From Limnanthes douglasii subsp. nivea (lineage: Eukaryota; Streptophyta; Magnoliopsida; Brassicales; Limnanthaceae): DNA of 64,000 nucleotides. Positions 23,755-33,441 of this stretch are shown piece by piece. The position numbers and the translations under genes were made by a program. Each line of letters starts with the position of its first letter. The stretch's first letter is position 1. Below the pieces are notes generated by a model, which saw only the letters and a list, made by a program, of their open reading frames with translations, searched no databases and was not told where the DNA came from. The stretch lies in contig JAUPFV010000002.1 in assembly GCA_036936605.1 (NCBI GenBank), forward strand, positions 202,949,273 through 203,013,272, given 5' to 3'.

Positions 23755-24300
23755 CTCATTAACCTGACTCTTTTAGCCCCATACAAAAAGGCTAATTTCA
23801 GACCAGCTATAGCAGCTTCATACTCGGACTCATTGTTAGAAGCCCTAAAAGCAAAACATATAGGCTGGTATAACTTATCGCCATATGGAGAGGTTAAACA
23901 TATCCCAGCACCACAACCCATGGTACTTGATCCACCATCTATCTGGATAATCCATACCTTTTAGTTTTCTCATCTGCAGCTTGCTTGGTACTCCTGTTCG
24001 AATGGAACTCAACTAGGAAATCAGCAACAGATTGAGCTTTGATTGCACTCTGAGGGGTGAAATCAATATCATAATCACCCAATTCTAATGACCACTTGGT
24101 CATCCTGCTTGATATGTCCGCCTTCTAAAGGACATTTTTCAAGAGAAAAGATGTCCGGACGACAATAGAATGAGACTAAAAATAGGGCCTCATTTTTTTT
24201 GCAGCATTCACCAAGGCTAGTGCTAGTTTTTTAATCTTCAAGTACTTTTTTTTTTCAGCATCCATCAGACTCTTGCTGATGTAGTACACCGGACGATGAT
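23755..24300 (-). pseudogene. Dual RNase H region (retroviral-type plus archaeal-type), gypsy element 2
   Basis: From 24130 to 24000 the minus strand reads MTKWSLELGDYDIDFTPQ, then IKAQSVADFLVEFHS, the end of the retroviral-type RNase H and its linker. From about 23960 it reads KVWIIQIDGGSSTMGCGAG, then SPYGDKLYQPICFAFRAS and NNESEYEAAIAGLKLA, the archaeal-type RNase H acquired by Tat elements (Asp of IDGGSS and Glu of SEYEA are expected catalytic residues). Both remain recognisable. Confidence 0.82.
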
Positions 24301-24352
24301 AATTGTCCACCTCTCTTATCAACTCCGCACTTATAGCACTTTCTGATACAAC

Positions 24353-24415
<63 letters not shown>

Positions 24416-24425
24416 GTGTGTGTGT
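24353..24425. repeat. (TA)n(TG)n compound microsatellite
   Basis: About eleven TA units are followed directly by about 25 TG units with one CG interruption. It lies inside the RT-RNase H coding region of gypsy element 2, so it expanded after the element lost coding function. Confidence 0.95.
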
Positions 24426-24505
24426 ATTGTTTCCCCATCAACATGTTTGTAAAAAGTTTTGGAGGAAGATAAATGCTTTTTTATATCATTGAATGCCTGG
24501 TCGCA

Positions 24506-25340
24506 CTATGGAGACCAGTTAAAGTCTTTAGCACCCTTTAAAGTCTGGAAAAATGGGGAACACCTGTCCAAAGACCTTGAGATAAAACGATTTAAAGCAG
24601 CTAACCTTCCTATTAACCTTTGCACTTCTTTAATATAATGAGGAGGATCCATTTGTAATAAGTCATCAAGCTGGTCCAGATCAGGTTGTATCCCTTTTTC
24701 ACTTATCACATACCCCAAAAACTTTCCGGACTGCACTCCAAAGACACTTTTTTCTGGATTAGATTTTAAATTAACCTTTGCCAGGTTGCCAAAAGTTTCT
24801 TGAAGGTCAGCTAAGTGTATATACTTCCATATTTCTCCCAGTTTGATCAGCAAACGCTTTATTCACCAACCGCTGATAGGTAGCCCCAACATTCTTCAAC
24901 CCAAAAGGCATCACCTTGTAACAATAGAGGCCCATATCTGTAACAAAGGTAGTGTGTTCCTGGTCCTTCAGATCCACTTGTATCTGATTATAACCGGAGA
25001 AGGCATCCATGAAGGAAAATAACTTGTTTCCAGATGTGAAGTCTACCAACTGATCTATCCGGGGGACTGGATACAGATCTTTTGGGCAAGCCCTACTGAG
25101 GTCAGTAAAGTCGATACACATACGACATTTCCCATTCCTTTACTTTACCAACACTGGATTAGCTGTCCACAAAGGATATTGAGATTCCTTTATGTGCCCT
25201 ATTTTGGTAAGTCGGTCAACCTCTTGAACTATGACATCAACTTTCTCCTTAGAGAAAGCTCTTCTTCTTTGTAAAACGGGTGCAACATCTCTTTGGATGG
25301 ATAGTTGGTGTGATATAACATTCGTAGGCACTCCGGGCAC
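24506..25340 (-). pseudogene. Reverse transcriptase, gypsy element 2, catalytic motif deleted
   Basis: Blocks in order: QYPLWTANPVLVK (25170s), CIDFTDLSRACPKDLYPVPR (25120-25060), LFSFMDAFSGYNQIQVD, YCYKVMPFGLKNVGATYQRL (24930-24870). The sequence then passes from GRNMEVY directly into HLADLQETF in another frame. The YVDDM(L/I)VKS segment that should lie between them is missing, with a frame change, at about 24840-24810. The thumb/connection KFLGYVISEKGIQ follows. Loss of the two active-site Asp codons makes RT inactive. Confidence 0.85.
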
Positions 25341-25619
25341 ATCTGCATTACACCAAGCAAAAACATGTTAGTGGTTTGTAAAAAAGGACAACACTTTTTC
25401 TTCAATTCCGGTGCCATCTTGGAGCTAATTTTAACATTTCTTCCTTCAGCTAGAGAGTGGGTTTCAACTTCTTCAATTGGTATAAAAACACCAGGGGTCT
25501 CTCTGGGGTCATCAATTTCACCCTTACCCCCAGAGGGCCCCAACAACTTCTAATCTTGGTTGATTCGAACTGCCCCCAGAGTTTTAGGGGCAAAAGCAGT
25601 TGCATAACATTCTCTTGCT

Positions 25620-26309
25620 ATTTTTTAGCTACTCCGGACAACTCCCACTTGTCCTTAAACTGCATATTTTAAACATTGGTGAAGTGTTGAAGCCACAGCA
25701 TGCATTCTGGAGAGCCAAGATCTCCCAAATATTGCATTGTAACACGTGGGACAATCTACCACAACGAAAAGTATCCTGACCATCTTCTTGAAAGGGCCTT
25801 TGCCCAACAAAACCTCCTCAAATTCTTCGATCACATCCGCAGAGCTTCCTGTAAAGCCCACAATGGACCTGTTCGAATGCTGAATTACTGTTGGATTCTT
25901 CATATGTTTATAGGATCTTAAAAAGAGAATATTGGTTGAGCTGCCACTGTCAACCAAAATTCGCCTGATGTCATTGCCCCCAATCGATGCTCCTATCACC
26001 ACAGCATCTTCATGAGGACCAGCTATGTCCCTTAGGTCATCCTCATAAAAAAATGAAGGGGAAAGGAATTTTGGACTTATAGGAGGACATGCCTCCCTCT
26101 AACTGAGTAGCCAGAGTGTGAACATGCCTCTTCCTTGAAGAAGAAGTTGGCGCAGTCATTGTGTCTCCCCCAAATATAGTGAGCGACTCAAAAAAGCTTA
26201 TGAGCCCAGTTAGTGTCTTGGTATGTTCTGTTATAACACTCACTTTATTCAGGGCTGAATTGGGATCAAGATACTCTGATTCTACATCAAATCTTTCAAA
26301 GATTACCAT
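25620..26309 (-). pseudogene. Gag-protease junction and protease, gypsy element 2
   Basis: The 115-codon frame 26002 to 25655 contains IRRILVDSGSSTNILFLRSY, the retropepsin active site (D-S-G). It continues through GKGPFKKMVRILFVVVDCP and YNAIFGRSWLSRMHAVAST, the conserved second half of plant gypsy proteases. Just upstream (26309 to 26043) is a linker with SSSRKRHVHTLATQLEGG, typical of the gag-protease junction in Tat elements. The protease would cleave the polyprotein within the particle. Confidence 0.82.
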
Positions 26310-26354
26310 GGCCCCTTCCGGAGCCGATGTCCCTGCATTGTTTGTTAGGCCATT

Positions 26355-26454
26355 NNNNNNNNNNNNNNNNNNNNNNNNNNNNNNNNNNNNNNNNNNNNNN
26401 NNNNNNNNNNNNNNNNNNNNNNNNNNNNNNNNNNNNNNNNNNNNNNNNNNNNNN
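26355..26454. other. Assembly gap (100 N)
   Basis: Exactly one hundred N characters separate gypsy element 2 from plastid-like DNA. A fixed size of 100 usually denotes a gap of unknown length, so adjacency of the two sides is not proved. Confidence 0.99.
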
Positions 26455-27134
26455 TGACGTAGCCTACTATAAAAATTGAGGATAGTATGCTCTGTTATCT
26501 TTTTTTATGGTCTTCCCTATATTTCTTTGTTCTTTTACCGTGGAAATTACCAATTAACTTAATCAATTATTGGTCAGTGCATTTATATTCATGGTCAATA
26601 CGGATTAATATTTCGTATTTTTTGTTATTTACTTGAGCAATTATGATGTGGAAGTCGATCCAGGGCAATTGTTCGGATCTATTATGACATATATCTACGA
26701 CGCTTAATGGACCTTTCTTCTTTTTTTCTAAAAAAAGAAGAAGATGTAAGATATAATAAGATATAAATATATTATATAAATCTAAAAAGATATTCTCGTA
26801 ATCATCTATTATTTACTTATATTTAGAGAATACGAAACAAAATAGAACGATCTTTGAAAGGGATATAATAAAATAATAGAATTATTTGATTGGATTTTTC
26901 CATAGAAATTATTTATTTTATTTGACTGATGGGGCCAACAAATAATTATAAATTACGCTGCTCACCTTTCCGCTATCTGCCTTTAAGTGATAGGGGGAAC
27001 AAACAACCCTACAACCAATCTTTCCTTCTATTTTGAATTATTGCTCTTTGGTGCCAGTGGAGCAAATGAAGCGGGGGACGCTCTATCTACCCGCAAAATG
27101 GGTTAGATCTATTGAATGAGATCCTGGAGAAATA

Positions 27135-27245
27135 ATGAAAGTTTTTTTATTTGGAATCGTCTTAGGTCTAATTTCTATTACTTTGGCTGGATTATTCGTA
27201 ACTGCATATTTACAATACAAACGTGGTGATCAGTTGGACCTTTGA
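27135..27245 (+). pseudogene. petG: petG pseudogene (cytochrome b6f subunit 5), plastid-derived
   Basis: An open frame of 36 codons reads [13 protein letters not shown], then [20 protein letters not shown]. The plastid protein is normally 37 residues starting MIEVFLFG; here three bases are missing at codons 2-3 and a conserved Pro (IPITLAG) reads Ser. PetG is a single-span subunit of the thylakoid cytochrome b6f complex. In a nuclear location without plastid promoter or transit peptide it is not expected to work. Confidence 0.9.
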
Positions 27246-27369
27246 TTAATTAACATCTCTTTTTTTACTGACCTCCTCCTTTCTTTAATTTCATCCGCGG
27301 GAGGTCAAATTCTGATTGTTGTTCAATTATTTGAGTTTAGTGTCATTTTTGACCTAACAAGAGCAGAAT

Positions 27370-27443
27370 CACGCTCTGTAGGATTTGAACCTACGACATT
27401 GGGTTTTGGAGACCCACGTTCTACCGAACTAAACTAAGAGCGC
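27370..27443 (-). tRNA. trnW-CCA: tRNA-Trp (CCA), plastid-type
   Basis: The minus strand gives a 74-nt cloverleaf beginning GCGCTCTTAGTTTAGTTCGG, with anticodon loop TCTCCAAAA (anticodon CCA) and T arm GTAGGTTCAAATCCTAC, ending GAGCGTG. It matches plastid trnW closely; one D-arm base differs from the usual form (CAGTTCGG normally). It lies 124 bp after petG, as in plastid genomes. Nuclear insertions of plastid tRNA genes may or may not be transcribed. Confidence 0.92.
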
Positions 27444-27589
27444 TTTCTTCTCACAATGGATAAGACTAAAAATTTTATTATTTTTACCTTAATAACTTAT
27501 TATTAGTTAAGAACTTGCTTTGCATCTATATGCTTATTCTGATAGGAAATGCACAACTCAAATGTTTTTTCATTGATGAATGACTATAA

Positions 27590-27680
27590 CATCGTTTTTC
27601 ATTGAATGACTATTCATCTATTGTATTTTCATGGAAATAAAGGCCATAAATCTCTATGGAAAAATTGTGGTTCGAATATG
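27590..27680 (+). pseudogene. accD: Probable plastid accD leader and first codons
   Basis: GACTATTCATCTATTGTATT followed by TTTCATGG and CTCTATGGAAAA resembles the sequence just before and at the start codon of plastid accD. The frame from 27656 reads MEKLWFEYE and then stops, where accD begins ME(R/K)WWFNSM. Recognition is from memory and needs a search. It is not next to trnW in ordinary plastid maps, so the insertion is a joined fragment or comes from a rearranged organelle genome. Confidence 0.5.
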
Positions 27681-28283
27681 AATAATATGTAGAAAAATAA
27701 AAAAAACTTATATATCTTTTTTCTATAAATAATTTCAAAAAAAATATGATAGGAGAAACGAGAAAAGGGTTTTTAGAAAAAAAAAAGAAGAAGATGATTA
27801 GACTTTGGGGTATACCCTAGTGCATCCAAACATCAATGACTTTGCGGTACACCCAAGAGCATCGAAACATAAATGATGTAGGCAGAATCATGCATAGTGA
27901 TTTTGAGGTATACCCAAGAGCATCGAACATGTAATCGTACTCAAACGGAATGCAAAAATTGAAATCATAGAAGAGGCATGTTTTTAAGTCGGAATGCCAA
28001 AAATTGAAGTCAAACATAGAGGGAAGGCAACAAGACCGACGAAAAATGAAGAACATATAATCGTGCTCAAACCGGAATGAAAAAATCGAAATCATGGAAG
28101 AGACATGTTTTTCAAACCAAAATACCAAAAATCGAAGTCATGGAAAAAACATAAAAAAATATGGTGACGCGCAATCTTGACATCGAAATCATAGAGAAAA
28201 CATAAAAAAAGATGATGACGTGTCATCTTGGCAGCCGTAGAGAATCGGAAACCACCCCTCGCCGAAAAATCAAATAGCGGCCA
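27681..28283. other. Unassigned DNA with internal repeats
   Basis: No gene is recognisable. Phrases such as TACACCCAAGAGCATCGAA (27851, and a variant at 27904) and ATCGAAATCATGGAAGA (about 28086, variants near 27961 and 28175) recur, indicating old tandem duplication. This is the target in which the copia element at 28289 inserted. Confidence 0.5.
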
Positions 28284-28288
28284 TATAC
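28284..28288. repeat. 5-bp target-site duplication (left) of copia element 1
   Basis: TATAC directly precedes the LTR starting TGTTGATTTC, and the same TATAC follows the other LTR at 32924-32928. Five bases is the usual Ty1/copia duplication. Confidence 0.85.
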
Positions 28289-28606
28289 TGTTGATTTCAG
28301 ATGAATAAATCTCAGACAAAAGCTATGAAAAGCTTCGATAATTTTATTAGGTAATATAAATGACTATTAAATAGTCAGTACACAAATGAAATTGACACCT
28401 AAGAAGAGAAACTGAAAGGACAATAAAAAAACGGAAATACAATTAAATGACACAAACTTAAGTGGAGTGTAACTCCTATCTTGACCAAATAAAGCATTAA
28501 AGTCTAATGCTTATTAGATACCTCTGCTGGTAGATGCATCTCCGCTGTGTCCTTTGCTAGTAGATGCACTATTAGATCCCTTAAATAAAACATTAAATTC
28601 CTAACA
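28289..28606 (-). repeat. 3' LTR of copia element 1
   Basis: It runs TGTTGATTTC...TTCCTAACA on the plus strand (TGTTAGGAA...CAACA in element sense), with short inverted ends TGTT/AACA. It matches 32610-32923 along its whole length. Confidence 0.93.
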
Positions 28607-28617
28607 TTGCTTCCCCT
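28607..28617 (-). promoter_or_regulatory. Polypurine tract of copia element 1
   Basis: In element sense, AGGGGAAGCAA directly precedes the 3' LTR (TGTTAGG). It is the expected primer site for plus-strand DNA synthesis. Confidence 0.75.
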
Positions 28618-28635
28618 AAACTGAAAGAAATAGCT

Positions 28636-31600
28636 TCAGTTTATCTTCTCGCAAACTCCAAGTTTCTCTCTTAATCGAAAAAAAGGTTCCAACTTCAATG
28701 GTTTAGTCAATATGTCTACAACCTGATCATTGGTACCACAATGAACCAATTTCAAAATTTCATCTTTCACAAGATCCCTCAAAAAATGGAACCTAACATC
28801 AATATGCTTGTTACGACCATGAAGAACAGAGTTCTTTGATAGTTTAATTGTGGAGTTGTTATCACACATAATCGTAGTGCAACCTGACTGCATCATACCA
28901 ATTTCTTCTAAAATCCTTCTCATCCAAATACATTGACAAGCACAAAATGATGCAGCTATGAACTCAGCTTCAGTGGTGGATAGAGTGACTACCGGTTGTT
29001 TCTTTGAATCCCAAGAAACTGCTCCTCCACTTAATAAGAAAGCATATCCACTTGTGCTTCGTCTATTATCAATGTCTCCAGCATAATCACTATCAGTATA
29101 GACACTCAACTCCTCCAATATTCCATTTTTGTAAAACACACCGAATCCAGTCGTTCCTCTTATGTACCTTAGCACACGCTTTGCTGCTTGCATACGTTCC
29201 TCTCTAGGATCAGACATGTATCTGCTCAATAGACAAACCACAAACATCAGATCAGGCCTTGTCGTCGTGATATACATTAAACTTCCAATGAGTTGTTTAT
29301 ATATTGTGCAATCAACTCTCTTAGCATCACTATCTTTTGATAAATTCACTCCAGGCACAATAGGATTCTTGACATCATTTCTGTTATGCAGATTAAACCT
29401 TTCAAGAATCTCTCCAGCATATTTCTTTTGATGAATGAAGATTCCATCACCATCCTGTGTCACCTCAACACCCAAAAAATACTTCATTTTCCCCAAATCA
29501 GTCATCTCAAGCATATTTTCATCATTTCCTGTGAAGATTAAATCATCTACATAAAGACTAACAATAATAATCTTGTTACCTCCATCAGTTTTCAGAAATA
29601 GTGTGTACTCATGCTCACACCTTTGAAATCCTTCTCTAACAAAGTATGCCTCAATTTTACTGTACCAAGCTCTTGGGGCTTGTTTTAAACCATATAAAGC
29701 CTTCACCAACTTCTAAACCTTGTGTTCTTCTCCTTCCTTTATGTATCCTTGCGGTTGATCTACAAACACATCTTCTGATAGTTCGCCGTAAAGAAACGCA
29801 CTCTTTATGTCTAACTGATAAACACACCAATTCTTTTGAGCTGCTACAGCTAGCATCGTACGAATAGTATCCCAACGCGCAACAGGAGCAAAGACTTCAC
29901 TGTAATCTACTCCTTCTTCTTGCGCATAGCCTTTGACCACCAATCGAGCTTTGTATTTTTCAACCTCTCCCTTCTCGTTGAGCTTGGTTTTATAAAGCCA
30001 TTTAACACCAGTTCTCTTTGCTCCATTTGGAAGATTTGTGAGAAACCAAGTTCCGTTCTTTTCTATTGACTCCAACTCTGTCTTCATAGCATTAACCCAT
30101 TTTTCTTCCTTAATAGCTTCATTGAATGTTACAGGATCATTGCTTGACATAAACATTACAAGACCCGAAACTTCTTCTTTTTCCTCCCATCCGGTCTCGT
30201 AATCCTGCAAATAAGTTGGTCTTCTTCTGATTCTCTGAGGCCTAAGAGATTCTGCTGGATTCAAAACTTCTTCTTCTTCATTTAATTGCTCTGTTTCAGG
30301 CTCATGAGTCACTTCTTCAACATTCTCCTCAGCTTCGGTTTCTCTATCCTACCAGATTAATTTCTCAGCCTCTGATTCTTTTGTTTTATGTCCCCAATCC
30401 CAACTTTTCTCTTCTACGAAAATCACATCCCTACTTGTAATGACCTTTTTTGTTTTTGGGTTGTATAGGCGATAACCCTTGGATTCGCTGCTTACTCCAA
30501 TAAGCACACATATGTTGCTTTTATCATCAAGTTTTTTTCTTTTCTGATCTGGAACATGGACATGAGCGATACAACCAAAAATTCTAAAGTAATCAACTCT
30601 AGGCTTTATTCCACTCCACATTTCTTCATGTGTTTTTCCTTGTGTCACGGAAGTTGGACTTCGATTCAAGACATGTATAGCCCATTTTGATGCTTCCGCC
30701 CAAAAATGTTTAGGAACTCCTTTATCATTCAAAATACACCGCACCATATTCATTATTGTCCGGTTCTTGCGCTCAGCAATTCCGTTTTGTTGCTGAGTGA
30801 AAGCTGTAGTAAGTCGTCTGCTAATTCCGGCTTCCTCACAAAAATCAGTGAACTCATTTGAAGTGAATTCACCGCCTCTGTCTGTTCGTAGACATGCTAG
30901 CGTTTCTCCACTCTCTTTCTCTACCTGGATCTTGAATCGAGTAAAGAATATAAAAGCTTCCGACTTTAATGACAAAAAATATATCCATACCTTTCTGCTA
31001 AAGTCATCGATGAAAGTAAGAATATAACTCTTGTCGGAGTTCGATGCTGGAGAAATTGGCCCACATATATCAGAATGTACTAGCTGCAACCTCCTTGACG
31101 AACGCCACAAACTTTGTTTAGGGATACTCTCACGATGTTGTTTACCAACAAAACAGCTAACACATTTCTCAGCTTCGTTGGTGCTCAGATGTGGTATCCC
31201 TTTGACCATATTCTGATATTTGAGAGTTCTTAAACCTTTGTAACTTAAGTGCCCATACCTTCGATGCTAAAGTTTAAGCTCATCCATTGCTGTTAATTTC
31301 AAACATTTCTCAGCCGTAAACAAGTTACCTTTTGAGGCCAAAATCTTGAACAATTTATTTTCCGTCATTTTTGCTTGCATAACCATCCCTAACTCCGGGT
31401 GATAAAGCTTGCATACTTCATGATGTATCAAAATCTTGCAGCCTTTTTGTACAAGTTGTCCCAAGCTTACCAAGTTACTCGTTAATTCTGGTACTAGATA
31501 TACATCTGAAATTACACGAGTCCTTCCATTGACACGTAAAGTTACATCACCTTTTCCAATTACCGAAAGAATAGAATTGTTACCGAGTTTTACGGAGGAT

Positions 31601-32553
31601 TGAAACTCTTCATCAAGCTTTGAAAACCATGCTTTGTCTCCTGTCATGTGGTTGGAACAGCCTGAATCAAGATACCACACAAATTTTCTTTCTTCTGGAA
31701 CTGGTGTGTACGCCATTAACAAAACATCACCTTTCTCTTCTCCAATCTCTGCATAGTTCGTCTTCTCTTCCATAGGACATTCGTATGAAAAATGTCCAAG
31801 TTTGTGACAACGATAGCATTCCAAAGTTTCCTTGTTAAATCTACTTCTTCCTCTTCCTCGGCCAAATTGTCTTCCTCTGCCTCTTCCATTTCGATACTCG
31901 TATGAAACTTTGAGTACCTGTTCTTCTTCTACTATTCTTGGCTTTCTCATTTTCTGCTCATGAACAAGTAATGAGCTTTGCAAGGTATCGACTAATAAAC
32001 TGTCAATATCTTTTGATTCTTCATTTGAACACACAATGTAGTTGAAGTTTTCAGTCAGAGTTCGCAAGATCTTTTCCACAATTTTGAAACCTTGCATATC
32101 ATCCCCACAGTTTCTCATGTCGTTTGCTACCACCATCACCCTTGTGAAGTAATTGGAGATGAATTCTCCATTTTTCATCTCCAGCAATTCAAACGTTCTC
32201 CTCAAAGTTTGTAACTGCGCACGCTTCACTCTTGCATTTCCGTGATATTTGGTCTTTATAGAATCCCACAACTTCTTTGACATCTCTTTCAAAGTTATCG
32301 TCTTAAGAATTGATTTGTCAATCGCATTGAACAGATAATTCTTTGCCTTCAAATCATTTAACCCTACATCGACAAGGGTCTTCTTCTCTGCTTCAGTCAA
32401 TCCTTCTTTGTTAATTGGTTCATCAATTCCATCTTCCACAACATCAAAATACTCCTTTGACCGAAGAAGATTTTCCATAAGGAGTCTCCAATGGTCATAA
32501 TCTCCATCGAATTTTGGTATACAAGGTTGCCCAAAATTACTCGATTCGCCCAT
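28636..32553 (-). pseudogene. Gag-pol polyprotein of copia element 1, interrupted by three TAG codons
   Basis: The start is ATG at 32551-32553 (MGESSNFGQP), just after the PBS; the frame of 1305 codons ends at 28636. Domains in order: UBN2-type gag; CCHC knuckle CYRCHKLGHFSYEC (near codon 245); protease WYLDSGCSNHM (near 295); GAG-pre-integrase HRRYGHLSYKG; integrase with HSDICGP, RTDRGGEF and a later Glu in QQNGIAERKN; RT with DIKSAFLYGE and YVDDLIFTG; RNase H with YTDSDYAGD and TEAEFIA. In-frame TAGs lie at 31267-31269 (the Trp of the LWHRRYGHL block), 30349-30351 and 29713-29715. A normal C terminus ends LREKLGVCEKIN. Only these stops separate it from a full polyprotein. Confidence 0.93.
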
Positions 32554-32592
32554 TTTTTCTATGTGCTTGCTCTCTTTCTCTTTTAATTTAAT

Positions 32593-32605
32593 GGCTCTGA
32601 TACCA
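32593..32605 (-). promoter_or_regulatory. Primer-binding site (tRNA-iMet) of copia element 1
   Basis: In element sense TGGTATCAGAGCC, complementary to the 3' end of plant initiator tRNA-Met, lies a few bases inside the 5' LTR. This is the classic PBS of plant copia elements. Confidence 0.92.
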
Positions 32606-32609
32606 ATTT

Positions 32610-32923
32610 TTTTGATTTCAGATGAATAAATCTCAGACAAAGGCTATGAAAAGCTTCGATAATTTTATTAGGTAATATAAATGACTATTAAATAGTCAGT
32701 ACACAAATGAAATTGACACTTAAGAAGAGAAACTGAAAGGACAATAAAAAAACAGAAACACAATTAAATGACACAAACTTAAGTGGAGTGTAACTCCTAT
32801 CTTGACCAAATAAAGCATTAAAGTCTAATGCTTATTAGATACCTCTGCTGGTAGATGCATCTCCACTGTGTCGCTAGTAGATGCACTATTAGATCCCTTA
32901 AATAAAACATTAAATTCCTAACA
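32610..32923 (-). repeat. 5' LTR of copia element 1
   Basis: This is the partner of 28289-28606. The terminal base of the CA-end next to the PBS has changed (CAACA to CAAAA in element sense), and four bases (CTTT) near 32870 are missing relative to the other copy. Confidence 0.92.
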
Positions 32924-32928
32924 TATAC
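32924..32928. repeat. 5-bp target-site duplication (right) of copia element 1
   Basis: TATAC is identical to 28284-28288. Confidence 0.85.
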
Positions 32929-33208
32929 ACCAATTAAAAATTATAGATAATAATCTTCTTTGGATCCAATTGGAAACCAGAGATAATTGTTTTCTGGGAC
33001 GGATGGGATACCCCAAAGAGAAAATTTCTTCCGAACTTATAGTAAATATAAGTTTGTTGGACTTATAAATCTTTATTAGTGGTAAAAACATATGATTTTT
33101 ATCTTTTATATTCTATTCATAATTTAACAATTTTTATTTTTATTTTTTGGGATTTTAACCGACTCAAAACTAATGTAAAATGACGATAAAGAAAACTTTC
33201 TTTTTTGT

Positions 33209-33423
33209 TTTTTTTTCGGAGGGAACCCGCAGCCGCTACTCATAGTGCAATGAGTGCGCACAGGGTAAACCTTCAGTCTGACGCGATAGCCTGCAAACCA
33301 ACGCCAGAAGGTAAACCACGTAAGGTGACAGGCTCAGCCGAGAAAGCGTATGTAGAGGGACTCGAACTCATGGCCTTTTGGTCATAAGAATGCCATACTC
33401 AACCAACTCGGCTACCCCTTCGG
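33209..33423 (-). mobile_element. tRNA-derived SINE
   Basis: On the minus strand the element begins GGGGTAGCCGAGTTGGTTGA, with an A-box-like TAGCCGAGTTGG and a B box GAGTTCGAGTCC spaced as in a tRNA promoter. It continues through a tRNA-unrelated body and ends GGGTTCCCTCCGAAAAAAAA (A-rich tail, 33209-33220). Imperfect flanking direct repeats, 33191-33208 and 33424-33441 (GAAACTTTCTT/GTAAACTCTCTT type, about three mismatches), look like a target duplication. RNA polymerase III would transcribe it; mobility needs LINE enzymes. Confidence 0.82.
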
Positions 33424-33441
33424 GTAAACTCTCTTATTTGT

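Larger units (their letters stand above)
22990..26309 (-). mobile_element. Ty3/gypsy (Tat-type) pol region, gypsy element 2
   Basis: Reading from 26309 to 22990 on the minus strand: gag/protease junction, protease (DSGSS), RT, RNase H, a second archaeal-type RNase H, integrase. This order with the second RNase H is diagnostic of the plant Tat lineage. The 5' part (gag N terminus, PBS, 5' LTR) falls in or beyond the 100-N gap. Downstream of integrase comes the antisense ORF at 19437-22312. The frames are open for 60-115 codons at a time but interrupted by frameshifts, a deletion in RT and a microsatellite. Confidence 0.88.
26455..27680. mobile_element. Plastid-derived insertion (NUPT), rearranged
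   Basis: The piece contains a petG pseudogene, the expected ~124-bp spacer, and trnW-CCA on the opposite strand, the standard plastid order. Instead of trnP-UGG, the next DNA resembles the leader and first codons of plastid accD. The 680 bp before petG also has the look of plastid spacer DNA (for example GATCCAGGGCAATTGTTCGG), but I cannot assign it firmly. A mitochondrial copy of plastid DNA could equally be the donor, because petG-trnW pieces are common in plant mitochondria. The left edge is hidden by the gap. Confidence 0.8.
28289..32923 (-). mobile_element. Nearly complete Ty1/copia retrotransposon (copia element 1)
   Basis: The 4.6-kb element in minus orientation has two LTRs of 318 and 314 bp (TG...CA ends), an initiator-Met PBS, one gag-pol reading frame, and a polypurine tract, flanked by a TATAC duplication. 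By eye the LTRs differ by about six substitutions and one 4-bp deletion, which points to a fairly recent insertion. All four large open pieces are in the same frame and are separated only by three TAG codons, so no frameshift has occurred. Confidence 0.95.

Noticed and set aside
27444..27590. Search for trnP-UGG after trnW
   Set aside because: No tRNA-Pro cloverleaf or TGG anticodon arm could be found; the plastid order breaks here.
29004..29431. Plus-strand open frames within copia element 1
   Set aside because: They are antisense shadows of the conserved RT/RNase H frame.
33205..33387. 60-codon plus-strand open frame
   Set aside because: It lies inside the SINE, antisense to its pol III promoter boxes.
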